Assembly: GCA_016217675.1 (NCBI GenBank)
Contig: JACRHC010000029.1
Span: 1-57,595 of the forward strand
From: Nitrospirota bacterium
GTDB taxonomy: Bacteria > Nitrospirota > Thermodesulfovibrionia > Thermodesulfovibrionales > UBA6898
DNA: 57,595 nt
Reading direction: 5' to 3'
Of the stretch, positions 17,705 through 27,589 are shown in pieces. The notes below the pieces were generated by a model. The model had not been told where the DNA came from. It saw only the letters and a program-made list of their open reading frames with translations, and made no database searches. Made by a program: the position numbers and the translations under genes. Numbering within the stretch: position 1 is the first letter of the stretch; each line of letters opens with the position of its first letter.

Positions 17705-17781
17705 CGGGGCGTAGCGCAGCCTGGTAGCGCACTCGCTTGGGGTGCGAGTGGTCGCAAGTTCAAATCTTGTCGCCCCGACCA
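17705..17781 (+). tRNA. tRNA-Pro (GGG anticodon)
   Basis: Full cloverleaf: acceptor CGGGGCG pairs with CGCCCCG; D-arm GCGC/GCGC around AGCCTGGTA; anticodon stem CTCGC/GCGAG with loop TTGGGGT (anticodon GGG); T-arm GCAAG/CTTGT with TTCAAAT. The CCA end is encoded (17779-17781). It begins 2 bases after the MerR stop, so it is probably part of the same transcript. Confidence 0.97.
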
Positions 17782-17789
17782 AAAAAGAG

Positions 17790-17824
17790 AAGGGCTTACT
17801 GAAAATCGGTAAGCCCTTTTCTTT
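17790..17824 (+). terminator. Rho-independent terminator after tRNA-Pro
   Basis: AAGGGCTTAC (17790-17799), 9-base loop, GTAAGCCCTT (17809-17818), then TTCTTTATT. A ten-base perfect stem with a T-rich tail. The A-rich left flank means it could also end ftsH transcription from the other strand. Confidence 0.9.
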
Positions 17825-17882
17825 ATTGCAGGGATTTGAAACAGTACCCTCTCAATTCAGCCTGTACGCCTGGCTGTCAACA

Positions 17883-19766
17883 TTATAAATCTTTTGAGCC
17901 CTGTATGATCCGCTCCACATCTGCCTTCTCAAGCATCTCTTCCTTTATCAGGGCCTCTGCAAGTGCGTCCAGGGTGAGTCGCTTCTTTGACAGTATTTCG
18001 GTTGCCCGCGATTCTGCTTCAATAATCAGTCTCTGGATCTCCTGGTCCATGACCCAGGCCATCTCCTCGCTGTACCGCTTCGGGAGCGATAACTCCCTGC
18101 CTAAAAACGGATGCTCTTCTCCTCGTCCGAGATTGATCGGTCCGACCCTGTCGCTCATTCCCCACTGTGCAACCATCTTCTCAGCTAATGAAGTCGCCTC
18201 TTTCAGATCGTTCTGGGCGCCGCTGCTGCTGTCGTCAAAAACGATCTTTTCTGCCACCCTTCCTGCAAGTGCTATGCTCAGTTTGTCCATGAGGTAGGTG
18301 CGCGGATAATAATGACGGTCTTCCTCGGGAAGCAGCTGTGTAACACCCATGGCCATGCCGCGAGGGATAATGCTGACCTTGTATATCGGGTCAGCGCCCG
18401 GAAGGGCCCATGAGACAAGGGTATGGCCTGCCTCATGATAAGCGGTGATCCGCTTTTCCTTTTCGCTTATCGTCTCTTCTCTCACTGACCCCATAAGGAT
18501 AATGTCCTCCGCCTCTTCAAAGTCATGCATTTCTATCCTCTCCTTGCCCTTTCTTAAGGCAACGAGAGCAGCTTCGTTTGCAAGGTTCTCAAGATCAGCG
18601 CCTGTCATGCCCGGGGTCCCCCTCGCCAGCACCTCGAAATCGACATCATCGGCCAGAACCTTGCCCCTTACATGGATCTCAAGGATAGCCTTCCGTTCTT
18701 TCCAGCCGGGCCTGTCTATCACGATATGCCTGTCGAATCTGCCTGGCCGCAGCAGGGCAGGGTCAAGCACGTCAGGCCTGTTTGTTGCCGCCATGACGAT
18801 CACCTCTGTGTGAGGGTCAAAACCGTCCATCTCGCTCAAGAGCTGATTCAGTGTCTGCTCCCTTTCATCATGTCCGCCTCCCAGGCCTGTGCCGCGTGTA
18901 CGTCCTACAGCATCGATCTCGTCGATAAAAATAATGCTCGGATGGGAATCCTTTGCCTTCTTGAACATGTCCCTGACGCGAGAGGCTCCGACCCCAACAA
19001 ACATCTCGATGAATTCAGAAGCGCTGATGCTGTAAAAAGGCACTGCAGCCTCTCCTGCAGTTGCTCGTGCAAGGAGTGTCTTACCTGTTCCCGGAGGCCC
19101 GACCAGAAGCACGCCCTTGGGAACTTTGGCGCCGATCTTTGCGAATCTGGAGGGGTCTCTCAGATACTCTATCGTTTCCCGCAGCTCCACCTTAACCTTG
19201 TCCATCCCCGCAACATCTTTAAAGGTTACACCCGGTTTTTTTGTATCGAACAGTTTTGCCTTGCTCGCCCCAAACGTAAAGAGGCCTCCCGGACCACCCT
19301 GGAGCTGCTGACTTCTCCTCATGATCAGGACCCAGATCCCTATGATCAGCACCCACGGCAGAAGTCCGATCAGGAACTGCTGGAAGATTCCCTGTTCTCC
19401 TGGCTCGATGGTTATGCTCACGTTCTTTTCCTTCAGCTGGGACAGGAGTTGTTCCCCCTGGAAAGAAGGCAGGACGGTCTGGAAGTATTTTACCTTAACG
19501 GGTTTTTGTTCCTGCAGCAGTTGTATGCTCACTTCCTGAGCCAGTTCACCTGTGACGTGCAGTTTTTTTATTGAAACGGATTTTATGGTCCCGGCGTTCA
19601 ACTGTTCCATAAATTGTGTGTAGTTGATCGTATATTGCGGCGGCGGGCTGACATTGAAAAAGATGTTCCAGGTGAAAATGACTACAGTAGCGAGGGCTAT
19701 CGCGGCAATGTACCTCCAGAAGATTGAAGGGATACCACCTATGTTCTCTTTCTTGTCTTCAGTCAC
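17883..19766 (-). CDS. ftsH: ATP-dependent zinc metalloprotease FtsH
   Basis: 627-residue membrane-bound AAA+ protease for quality control of membrane and short-lived proteins. Two helices (about 16-37 and 131-149) flank a small periplasmic domain; Walker A GPPGTGKT is at 223-230, Walker [12 protein letters not shown] near 278-288, the second region of homology [21 protein letters not shown] near 325, and the zinc site HEAGH at 444-448. The length is normal. It stands alone on the minus strand; its end faces the tRNA-Pro terminator. Confidence 0.97.
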   Translation of the reverse strand: MTEDKKENIGGIPSIFWRYIAAIALATVVIFTWNIFFNVSPPPQYTINYTQFMEQLNAGTIKSVSIKKLHVTGELAQEVSIQLLQEQKPVKVKYFQTVLPSFQGEQLLSQLKEKNVSITIEPGEQGIFQQFLIGLLPWVLIIGIWVLIMRRSQQLQGGPGGLFTFGASKAKLFDTKKPGVTFKDVAGMDKVKVELRETIEYLRDPSRFAKIGAKVPKGVLLVGPPGTGKTLLARATAGEAAVPFYSISASEFIEMFVGVGASRVRDMFKKAKDSHPSIIFIDEIDAVGRTRGTGLGGGHDEREQTLNQLLSEMDGFDPHTEVIVMAATNRPDVLDPALLRPGRFDRHIVIDRPGWKERKAILEIHVRGKVLADDVDFEVLARGTPGMTGADLENLANEAALVALRKGKERIEMHDFEEAEDIILMGSVREETISEKEKRITAYHEAGHTLVSWALPGADPIYKVSIIPRGMAMGVTQLLPEEDRHYYPRTYLMDKLSIALAGRVAEKIVFDDSSSGAQNDLKEATSLAEKMVAQWGMSDRVGPINLGRGEEHPFLGRELSLPKRYSEEMAWVMDQEIQRLIIEAESRATEILSKKRLTLDALAEALIKEEMLEKADVERIIQGSKDL

Positions 19767-19984
19767 GGTTCATACCTCTGTCCTGTCAAAAATGAATATA
19801 GATCTCTTGCTATTCCTTATTGTCATTTTACGGCCAAACAGGCATAAGCGCAAGTTTCATGAAGGCAGGCAAATATATAATAAGTTTGTGGCTGATTATT
19901 CTTGCTGCAGATGAATCTTGAAATTTTCCGAGGCACTGATGTAGTCTATAAAGCCTATTAAAATCATTACTCTGGAGGGTCTTC

Positions 19985-22720
19985 ATGGCAAGCAAATCGG
20001 CAAAAAAGTACGTCTATTTTTTCGGTGCAGGCAAGGCCGATGGAAAGGCTGAGATGAAAAATCTCCTCGGAGGCAAGGGTGCTAATCTTGCGGAGATGGT
20101 GAACCTCGGTATTCCGGTTCCTGCGGGCTTCACGATCACGACCGAGGTCTGCACCCTGTATTACAAGAACAATCGCAGATATCCGAAGGAGCTTGAAAGT
20201 CAGGCCAACGCTGCAATAGCAAAGGTCGAGAAGATCATGGGCAAGAAGTTCGGCGATCCGATCAATCCTCTTCTCCTGTCTGTCCGCTCAGGTGCAAGGA
20301 GCTCAATGCCCGGGATGATGGAGACAGTCCTGAACGTCGGACTCACCACGAAAACTATCCCCGGCCTTATCAAGAAGACGAACAATCCCCGCTTTGTTTA
20401 TGACGCGTACCGCAGACTGATGATGATGTATTCCGATGTTGTTATGGAAAAGGCCGCAGGCATCGAGCCTGAGGACGGCCATGGCATCCGCCATAAACTG
20501 GAGACTGCTCTTGACGCGGTTAAGAGATCGAAAGGATACAAGAGCGACACAGATCTCACGGTCGATGATCTTAAACTTCTCTGCGAAGAGTTCAAGGTTA
20601 TCATAAAGCATACCCTGAAGAAAGACTTCCCTGACAACCCGAAAGATCAGCTCTGGGGCGGCATCGGCGCTGTGTTCCAGTCATGGATGGGCAAAAGGGC
20701 AATTTCATACAGAAGGATCGAGAAGATACCTGAGGATTGGGGGACTGCCGTAAATGTGCAGTCTATGGTCTTTGGCAATACCGGCGATACTTCAGCCACC
20801 GGCGTGGCCTTCACCCGCAACCCGGCAACCGGGGAGAATATGTTCTTTGGTGAATGGCTCCCAAATGCACAGGGTGAGGATGTCGTTGCAGGCATCAGGA
20901 CACCGAACCCGGTGAACAAGGCAGGCAAGACAGCAGATACCAGACATCTCACTTCACTTGAAGAAGGCATGCCGAAGCTCTATAAGGAGCTGCATGCCAT
21001 ACAGAGAAGGCTTGAGAAGCATTACACCGACATGCAGGACATTGAATTTACCATCGAGGACGGAAGGCTATGGATGCTCCAGACCCGCGTCGGAAAGCGC
21101 AATGGACAGGCTGCAATCCGCATGGCGGTCGAGATGGCAAATGAGAAGCAGATATCAAAAGAGACAGCGATCATGAGGGTAAAGCCTGAACAGCTTGATG
21201 AACTGCTTCATCCGAGTGTTGCACCCGTTGCGGAGAAGAAGGCTACTGAGCTTGCAAAGGGACTTCCTGCAGGCCCCGGCGGTGCGATCGGACGGATCGT
21301 TCTTACCGCGGATGATGCTGCAGCCTGGGCAAAGAAAGGCGAGACGGTCATCCTGGTCAGGACCGAAACCTCTCCTGAAGATGTTCACGGCATGCATGCA
21401 GCAGAGGCGATCCTGACCGCTAAAGGCGGTATGACAAGCCATGCAGCGCTTGTTGCGCGCGGGTGGGGCAAATGCTGCATCGTTGGATGCTCAGCGCTTG
21501 ATATCAGTGTTTCGAAGAAAGAGATCCATGTTAACGGCAAGGTCCTGAAAGAAGGTGACTGGATCACCCTGAACGGCACCAAGGGCCGCGTATATGAGGG
21601 CAAGCTCGATCTCCTGCCTGCAGACCCGGATAATAACCCATGGTACAAGCAGCTTATGAAATGGGCTGACATTTATAGAACACTGAAGGTCAGGACAAAT
21701 GCTGATACTCCTGAGGATTCGACCACTGCCCGGAATTTCGGCGCAGAGGGTATCGGACTCTGCAGAACAGAGCATATGTTCTTCGGCGCTGAAAGGATCA
21801 AGGCTGTGCGTGAGATGATCCTCTCAGATACGGTTGAAGGAAGGAAGAAGGCGCTTGCAAAACTTCTGCCGTATCAGAAGAGCGATTTCTTAGGCATATT
21901 CAAGGCAATGGCTGGTCTGCCGGTTACCATCAGGCTCCTTGACCCGCCGCTTCATGAGTTTCTGCCCCATACGGACAAAGAGCTTCACGAACTCGCTGAT
22001 GACATGGGCGTTTCCTTTGATAAACTGAATGCAAAGAACAAATCACTCCATGAATTCAACCCCATGCTTGGTCATCGCGGCTGCCGTCTCGGTGTCACCT
22101 TCCCTGAGATCTACGAGATGCAGGCTCAGGCGATCATGGAGGCCGCATGCGAGCTTGCAAAGCTGAAGGTTAAAGTTTCGCCCGAGATCATGATACCGCT
22201 TGTCGGTCACGTCAACGAGTTGATCGCCATGAAGAAGGTTGTTGTTGATACCGCTGAAAGAGTGAAGAAGGAGAAAAAGGTGAAGGTCGCTTACACGGTC
22301 GGCACCATGATCGAACTGCCGAGGGCCTGCGTCACCTCTGATCAGATAGCAGAAGTGGCTGACTTCTATTCATTCGGCACGAATGACCTCACCCAGACCG
22401 TATATGGTCTTTCCCGTGACGATGCAGGCAGATTCCTTCCCTTCTATGTCGAAAATGGCATACTGAAGGAAGATCCCTTTATTACCATTGACCAGACCGG
22501 CGTCGGCGCGCTTATGAAGGTTGCTGCTGAGATGGGCAGAAAGGTGAAGAAGGACCTCAAGCTCGGCATCTGCGGTGAGCATGGCGGCGAGCCCAAGTCG
22601 GTTGAGTTCTGCCACAATATCGGCCTGAATTATGTGAGCTGTTCGCCTTTCAGGGTCCCGATCGCGCGGTTCGCTGCAGCACAGGCTGCAATCAAGGGCA
22701 AGGCAAAAAAGAAAAAATAA
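19985..22720 (+). CDS. ppdK: Pyruvate, phosphate dikinase
   Basis: 911-residue enzyme interconverting pyruvate + ATP + Pi and PEP + AMP + PPi. The N-terminal ATP-grasp domain opens KYVYFFGAGKADG and GGKGANLAEMVNLGIPVP. The swivelling phosphohistidine domain has GGMTSHAALVARG (His near residue 486), and the C-terminal TIM barrel carries EGIGLCRTEHMFF, GTNDLTQTVYGLSRDD and ICGEHGGEP (active-site Cys near 862). CTGGAGGG precedes the ATG. In anaerobes it serves gluconeogenesis or PPi-linked glycolysis. Followed by a strong terminator, so monocistronic. Confidence 0.97.
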   Translation: MASKSAKKYVYFFGAGKADGKAEMKNLLGGKGANLAEMVNLGIPVPAGFTITTEVCTLYYKNNRRYPKELESQANAAIAKVEKIMGKKFGDPINPLLLSVRSGARSSMPGMMETVLNVGLTTKTIPGLIKKTNNPRFVYDAYRRLMMMYSDVVMEKAAGIEPEDGHGIRHKLETALDAVKRSKGYKSDTDLTVDDLKLLCEEFKVIIKHTLKKDFPDNPKDQLWGGIGAVFQSWMGKRAISYRRIEKIPEDWGTAVNVQSMVFGNTGDTSATGVAFTRNPATGENMFFGEWLPNAQGEDVVAGIRTPNPVNKAGKTADTRHLTSLEEGMPKLYKELHAIQRRLEKHYTDMQDIEFTIEDGRLWMLQTRVGKRNGQAAIRMAVEMANEKQISKETAIMRVKPEQLDELLHPSVAPVAEKKATELAKGLPAGPGGAIGRIVLTADDAAAWAKKGETVILVRTETSPEDVHGMHAAEAILTAKGGMTSHAALVARGWGKCCIVGCSALDISVSKKEIHVNGKVLKEGDWITLNGTKGRVYEGKLDLLPADPDNNPWYKQLMKWADIYRTLKVRTNADTPEDSTTARNFGAEGIGLCRTEHMFFGAERIKAVREMILSDTVEGRKKALAKLLPYQKSDFLGIFKAMAGLPVTIRLLDPPLHEFLPHTDKELHELADDMGVSFDKLNAKNKSLHEFNPMLGHRGCRLGVTFPEIYEMQAQAIMEAACELAKLKVKVSPEIMIPLVGHVNELIAMKKVVVDTAERVKKEKKVKVAYTVGTMIELPRACVTSDQIAEVADFYSFGTNDLTQTVYGLSRDDAGRFLPFYVENGILKEDPFITIDQTGVGALMKVAAEMGRKVKKDLKLGICGEHGGEPKSVEFCHNIGLNYVSCSPFRVPIARFAAAQAAIKGKAKKKK

Positions 22721-22750
22721 CAGCAATTTCTGCTACATAGGAAGTTTTGT

Positions 22751-22787
22751 GAAAGGGGCTCGAAAGAGCCCCTTTCTTTTTTTTTAT
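22751..22787 (+). terminator. Rho-independent terminator after ppdK
   Basis: GAAAGGGGCTC (22751-22761), GAAA tetraloop, GAGCCCCTTTC (22766-22776), then a run of nine T. Textbook intrinsic terminator. Confidence 0.96.
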
Positions 22788-22904
22788 TATCTGCTACTAT
22801 TTCAGAAATATCACGTTTATGCCGATATTGTTAAGAGGAGAGGGGCTTTTTCCCCATTGATCCTGATCTGATGCATTATTCAACAAAGGCGGGCAATAGA
22901 TTAC

Positions 22905-25568
22905 ATGTCAGATATGAGAACGCGTAAAGGCAGGCGAGCCGGAAGAAAAGCAAGCGCAGGTAACGCGAAAATAGAGGCTCCGGAATCGCCTGAAGAATTG
23001 AAGCGAGTGACCCACGAGCTTCAGGTGCATCAGATCGAACTGGAGCTGCAGAACGATGAACTTCGCAGATTCCAGATCGAACTTGAAGCTTCAAGGACAC
23101 GCTATTCTGACCTGTATGATTATGCTCCTGTCGGATATATGACGCTGAACGAGCAAGGGCTGATTCTTGAGGCCAATCTCACCGCTGTCACCATGATAGG
23201 CAAGGCGAAAGGCGCGCTGATGAAGCAGCCGATTAGCCGTTTCATACTTAGTGAAGATCTGGACATCTACGATCGTCACTGCAAACAGTTTTTTGAGATT
23301 CATGCCGGGTGTTCAGGGCAGGCTAACACGCAGCTGACTTGTGAACTGAGGCTGAAGAAGTCGGCTGAGGAGGAGATCTGGATACGGCTTGAGTCGACAG
23401 CTGTGAAGGACAAAGATGGCAACATTTCATATCGTGCCGTGATGAGCGACATCACCGCGCAGAAGCTTCTCGATGCTGAACTGGGTGATCACCGTATGCA
23501 CCTGGAGGATATGGTCGGAATGCGCACGAGGGAACTGGAATCTATGGTGGCAAGGCTTATGGAAGAGATAGACCGAAGAAAAGAGGTGGAAGAGACGCTC
23601 GAAAGAAATCGGCTGCTTCTCAACGGCGTTTTTAACAGTATTCAGGACGGCATTGTCGTTCTTGATCTTGATATGAACGTTCTCATGGCAAACAGCATGA
23701 TCGAGAAGATGTTCAATGACGGAAAGCCTCTCGGATTCAAAAAGACGCGGTGTTTCGAGCTTTATCGCAATAAGGAGCGCAGGTGCAATAATTGCCTTGC
23801 CTTCAGGGCAATAGCGACAAAGACCGTTCAGGTCGGAAGCATCACGCATGAAGCCACTGAGGCCGGTACGAGATGGCTGGAAGTCTCATCATTTCCTTTT
23901 GTCGACAATCGCGGAGAATCAAGAGGTGTTATCCAGTATCTGAAGGATATCACGGAGCGCAAACTTGCCGCAGAAAGAATTATAGAAAGTGAAAAAAGAT
24001 ACCGGGATCTTTTTGAAAATGCCGGTGAAGGGATACTCCTGTTATCGATGAACAGCGACATTATCGCAACCAATGCGTCGTTTGCAAGAATGCATGGCTT
24101 CAGTGTTGAAGAGATAATGCAGATGAAACTGGCAGACCTGGAAGTCAGGCTGGACCCGCAGGTGCATGATGCAAGGTTGAAACGTATCTTCTCGGACAGG
24201 AGGCACATCTTTGAAGTGGAGCATCTGCACAGGGAGGGTCATACTATTGAGCTTGAAGTGTCGGTCAGCTATGTTGAGCTGGACGGCGAGAAGGTCTTTC
24301 TCTGCTTTCACCGGGACATTTCGGACCGTAAAAAAACTGAGGAGGCCCTCAGGGAAAGCGAAGAGCGGTTCAGGGGACTCTTGGACGATGCTCCTGTTGC
24401 GATATCGATTGTCAACAGGGACGGTTGCGTTGAATACATCAATCGCAGACATGCTGAACTTCTGGGATATGATCTGCAGGATATCCCTACGCTGGAAGAT
24501 TGGTGGGCTCGTGCATATCCGGCTGAGACAGACAGGTCGAGAATCAGGACCGCCTGGCATGAACTCGCCGGAAGGGCCTATCAGGGGGAGAAGATTTCAC
24601 CGGTTGAGCGCAATGTTGTCTGTAAAGACGGTTCGAGCAGGAATCTCGAACTGAGAATTAAGGCCGCAGCTGAAAAGATCATAGTTGTCTTCAGCGATAT
24701 TACTGAAAGAAAGCGGTTTGAGCATGAACTGAAACTGAGGGAAGCAAGGTTGATCCAGGCAAATAAGATGGCATCACTGGGGTTGCTCGTATCGGGCGTT
24801 GCGCATGAGGTGAACAATCCGAACAATTTTATCATGTTCAATAGTTCTCTTCTTAAGGACGCATGGCCCGATATCGAGGTCATACTTGACAGGCATGCCT
24901 CAACAGCCGGGCCTTTTCATTTGGCGTCCCTGCCCTACCATGAGATGAAAGAGGCCGTTCCCAAGCTGCTTTCAGGTATCAGTGACGGATCCAGCCGCAT
25001 AAAGGGCATCGTTGAGCGGCTGCGTGAATTTGCCTGTGAAGGCAGGTCCTGTCTGAATGGAACAATAGATGTCAATGCGTCGGTCAGAAGCTCTGTAATG
25101 ATTCTGCAGAACCAGATTGCAAAGCACACGGACAATTTTGTTCTAAACCTTGCCGATGCGTTGCCGATAGTGAAAGGAAGCCCTCAGCAGATTGAGCAGG
25201 TGATCATTAACCTCATTATGAATGCATTGCAGGCGCTCCGTAGCAGGAGGGACTTTATCGTTGTGGCGACGATGTACCATAAGGATATCAGCCGGATCAT
25301 CATTGAGGTGCAGGACAGCGGCGTGGGTATAGCTGCTCCTGCACTGGAGCGAATAATGGAGCCGTTTTTTACGACCAGACTCGGTTCCGGAGGGACGGGG
25401 CTGGGGCTTTCCATATCCAACTCCATTGTCAAAGACCATAACGGAATTCTTGAATTTCTGTCAGAGGAAGGGAAGGGCACCACCGTGCGAGTGCATCTGC
25501 CGGAAATGAAAAGCAGAACGGCTCCTGGGGATGAGTCCGCCGGAGTCGCCCCGGGAGACAGCGCATGA
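22905..25568 (+). CDS. Multi-PAS sensor histidine kinase
   Basis: 887 residues, no clear membrane helix, so probably cytoplasmic. A coiled N-terminus (ELQVHQIELELQNDELRRF) leads into PAS 1 (about 65-190), a coiled coil, and PAS 2 (about 240-355, with CFELYRNKERRCNNC, a Cys pair of possible cofactor interest). PAS 3 (about 360-475) and PAS 4 (about 480-605) follow. The phosphoacceptor His is in GVAHEVNNPNN (near 633). The ATPase part has QVIINLIMNALQAL (N box), DSGVGIA and GGTGLGLSIS. Its stop overlaps the sigma-54 regulator start (ATGA), so the two form a two-component pair. Confidence 0.93.
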   Translation: MSDMRTRKGRRAGRKASAGNAKIEAPESPEELKRVTHELQVHQIELELQNDELRRFQIELEASRTRYSDLYDYAPVGYMTLNEQGLILEANLTAVTMIGKAKGALMKQPISRFILSEDLDIYDRHCKQFFEIHAGCSGQANTQLTCELRLKKSAEEEIWIRLESTAVKDKDGNISYRAVMSDITAQKLLDAELGDHRMHLEDMVGMRTRELESMVARLMEEIDRRKEVEETLERNRLLLNGVFNSIQDGIVVLDLDMNVLMANSMIEKMFNDGKPLGFKKTRCFELYRNKERRCNNCLAFRAIATKTVQVGSITHEATEAGTRWLEVSSFPFVDNRGESRGVIQYLKDITERKLAAERIIESEKRYRDLFENAGEGILLLSMNSDIIATNASFARMHGFSVEEIMQMKLADLEVRLDPQVHDARLKRIFSDRRHIFEVEHLHREGHTIELEVSVSYVELDGEKVFLCFHRDISDRKKTEEALRESEERFRGLLDDAPVAISIVNRDGCVEYINRRHAELLGYDLQDIPTLEDWWARAYPAETDRSRIRTAWHELAGRAYQGEKISPVERNVVCKDGSSRNLELRIKAAAEKIIVVFSDITERKRFEHELKLREARLIQANKMASLGLLVSGVAHEVNNPNNFIMFNSSLLKDAWPDIEVILDRHASTAGPFHLASLPYHEMKEAVPKLLSGISDGSSRIKGIVERLREFACEGRSCLNGTIDVNASVRSSVMILQNQIAKHTDNFVLNLADALPIVKGSPQQIEQVIINLIMNALQALRSRRDFIVVATMYHKDISRIIIEVQDSGVGIAAPALERIMEPFFTTRLGSGGTGLGLSISNSIVKDHNGILEFLSEEGKGTTVRVHLPEMKSRTAPGDESAGVAPGDSA

Positions 25569-26974
25569 GCGTAGCTCAGACTGTATTGCTGGTTGACGAC
25601 GAACAGCATGCCCTCTTCGGTTCATCACTGCTTCTCCGTTCCGCAGGGATTGCTGAAGTTTTGACTCTCGACGACAGCAGGCAGGTTATGCCACTGCTTG
25701 CCAAGGAGGAGATATCTGTCATGCTCCTTGACCTTTCCATGCCTTTTTTATCAGGTTCAGACCTGCTCTCTCAGATTGCCCAGAGCTATCCAGAGCTACC
25801 GGTAATTATTTTGACCGCAGCAAGCGAACTTGAAACCGCAGTGCAATGCATGCGCACGGGGGCCTTCGACTATCTCGTCAAACCGGTGGATAAGGACCGC
25901 TTTATTGCCAGCGTGAGGATGGCACTGGAGATGAGTGCGCTCAGGAAAGAGGCTTCTTCCTTAAAAGAGCACCTGCTGAAGGGGCGGGTCGAGAATGCTG
26001 AAGCCTTCTCCTCAATACTCACGGCAAACAGGGAAATGAAGGCGATCTTTCAGTATATCGAGGCGATTGCGCCTTCTGCTCAGCCGGTGCTGATCACCGG
26101 TGAGACCGGGGTCGGCAAGGAACTCGTTGCAAGGGCAGTTCACGATTTAAGCGGCCGCATCGGCCAGTTCGTTGCACTCAATGTTGCCGGACTTGATGAA
26201 ACAACGTTCTCTGACACACTCTTTGGCCATATCAGGGGCGCATATACCAGCGCCGAGAGCAGGCGTGAGGGTCTGATCAATAAGGCTTCGCACGGCACGC
26301 TTTTTCTCGATGAGATCGGCGATCTGAAGGATTCGCTTCAGGTGAAACTGCTTAGACTTCTCCAGGATCAGGCGTACTATCAGCTTGGGTCTGACACCCC
26401 ACTGCGCAGCTATGCAAGGATCTTAGTCGCAACAAATCAGAATCTCCATGAGAAGATCCTGGCCGGAGCGTTCCGGAAAGATCTTTTTTACCGGCTCCGG
26501 TGTCATCATGTCCATATCCCCACCCTCAGAGAACGGAAGGATGATATACCGATTCTGGCCGATCATTATATCGGGGAGGTGTCCTTGTCGCTTGGCAGGA
26601 AAAAACCTCCGATTCCGGCTGAACTGATCTCTCTGCTCAGTTCTTACCATTTCCCCGGCAATGTTCGCGAGCTCATTGCTCTCATCCATGATGCGGTTGC
26701 TCAGCATCACGGTCATGGGGCGCTTTCACTCGAAACCTTTCGCCAGAAGATCAAAGAGAGCAATATCGATGCAGGCAGAAAGCCTTCTGTTTCAGCAGGT
26801 GAGAGGGAGGATTTTTTTCAATGCACCGGCAGGCTGCCCACCTTAAAAGAAGCAGAAGATTACCTCATTTTTGAGGCCCTGCGTCGCGCAAACGGCAACC
26901 AGGGAATCGCAGCAACAATGTTAGGCATGACCCGGCAGGCACTGAACAAAAGACTGTTAAGAAAAAAGCCATAA
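25565..26974 (+). CDS. NtrC-type response regulator with GAYTSA motif
   Basis: 469 residues: receiver domain (phosphoacceptor Asp in MLLDLSMP near 56, Lys in YLVKPVD), sigma-54 AAA+ domain with Walker A GETGVGKE (about 178-185) and Walker B GTLFLDEIGD, and a Fis-type helix-turn-helix at the end (NQGIAATMLGMTRQALNKRL). The loop that touches sigma-54, normally GAFTGA, reads GAYTSA (about 225-230): F to Y is common, but G to S at the fifth position is unusual. It may activate weakly or without sigma-54. ATGA overlap with the kinase gene gives the pair. Confidence 0.93.
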   Translation: MSVAQTVLLVDDEQHALFGSSLLLRSAGIAEVLTLDDSRQVMPLLAKEEISVMLLDLSMPFLSGSDLLSQIAQSYPELPVIILTAASELETAVQCMRTGAFDYLVKPVDKDRFIASVRMALEMSALRKEASSLKEHLLKGRVENAEAFSSILTANREMKAIFQYIEAIAPSAQPVLITGETGVGKELVARAVHDLSGRIGQFVALNVAGLDETTFSDTLFGHIRGAYTSAESRREGLINKASHGTLFLDEIGDLKDSLQVKLLRLLQDQAYYQLGSDTPLRSYARILVATNQNLHEKILAGAFRKDLFYRLRCHHVHIPTLRERKDDIPILADHYIGEVSLSLGRKKPPIPAELISLLSSYHFPGNVRELIALIHDAVAQHHGHGALSLETFRQKIKESNIDAGRKPSVSAGEREDFFQCTGRLPTLKEAEDYLIFEALRRANGNQGIAATMLGMTRQALNKRLLRKKP

Positions 26975-27032
26975 AACTCTGAAATTCAGGAATAGACAAC
27001 ACCCCCTGAGACATTTTTTGCACCAGTAACTT

Positions 27033-27061
27033 TTGTCGCAACAACCAATAATTGATATATA
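27033..27061 (+). promoter_or_regulatory. Possible promoter of the chemosensory cluster
   Basis: TTGTCG (27033-27038), 17-base spacer, TATATA (27056-27061). The predicted +1 near 27068 leaves a leader of about 147 bases before the response-regulator ATG at 27215. The rest of the gap 26975-27214 holds no gene; an inverted CAACTT/AAGTTG pair (about 27067-27090) lies at the predicted start. Confidence 0.4.
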
Positions 27062-27214
27062 ACCGCAACTTCAAAGCAGCGTCAAGTTGTGACTTCATGG
27101 TTAGCCTGCTCTTCATTGCATCTGTGAACTTCTGAGCTGCTTTTCTAACCCTATGTTCTCCTTGAATAATTCTCCAAAATGGTTACTGGCATCAGGTATG
27201 CAACGAAGAGAAAC

Positions 27215-27589
27215 ATGTCAAGGCATGTTCTTATCGTTGACGATGAAGCTTCCTTCAGGTTCTCTGCCGGCATTGCACTGCGGCAGGCAGGCTACAAGGT
27301 AAGTGAGGCTGGAGACGGCGAGGAAGGCCTCATGAAAATCCTCTCCCACTACAGACTTGGGGATCCCTTTGATCTGGCTCTTCTGGACATACTGATGCCG
27401 AAGATGAACGGGATCGATCTTTATGATGCGCTGAAAGAGCGCGGAATTGAGCTGCCAGTGATGTTCATATCAGGGTATGCTGATTATTCCATGATCAAAA
27501 GCCTTGAGAAGAAGAGTCCTTTCCATCTGCTGCGAAAACCCTTTGAAGTGATCCATCTGCTGCGGTCTATCGAAATGATGGTGAACTGA
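27215..27589 (+). CDS. Single-domain response regulator
   Basis: 124 residues: [12 protein letters not shown], phosphoacceptor Asp in [13 protein letters not shown], Ser in FISGYAD at the usual Thr position, and Lys in LLRKPF. No output domain. The frame begins 12 codons earlier, but [11 protein letters not shown] at 27215 has GAAGAG before it and is the natural start. Its TGA overlaps the ATG of the next gene, a chemoreceptor, so it probably acts in that pathway. Confidence 0.88.
   Translation: MSRHVLIVDDEASFRFSAGIALRQAGYKVSEAGDGEEGLMKILSHYRLGDPFDLALLDILMPKMNGIDLYDALKERGIELPVMFISGYADYSMIKSLEKKSPFHLLRKPFEVIHLLRSIEMMVN

Noticed and set aside
18672..19574. 300-codon plus-strand frame
   Set aside because: Exactly antisense to the well-supported ftsH gene; composition is that of a shadow frame.
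27187..27202. Sigma-54-like -24/-12 site (TGGCA-N8-TGCA)
   Set aside because: Spacing fits, but transcription would begin within a few bases of ATG 27215 and remove its ribosome site; a sigma-70-like site lies upstream.
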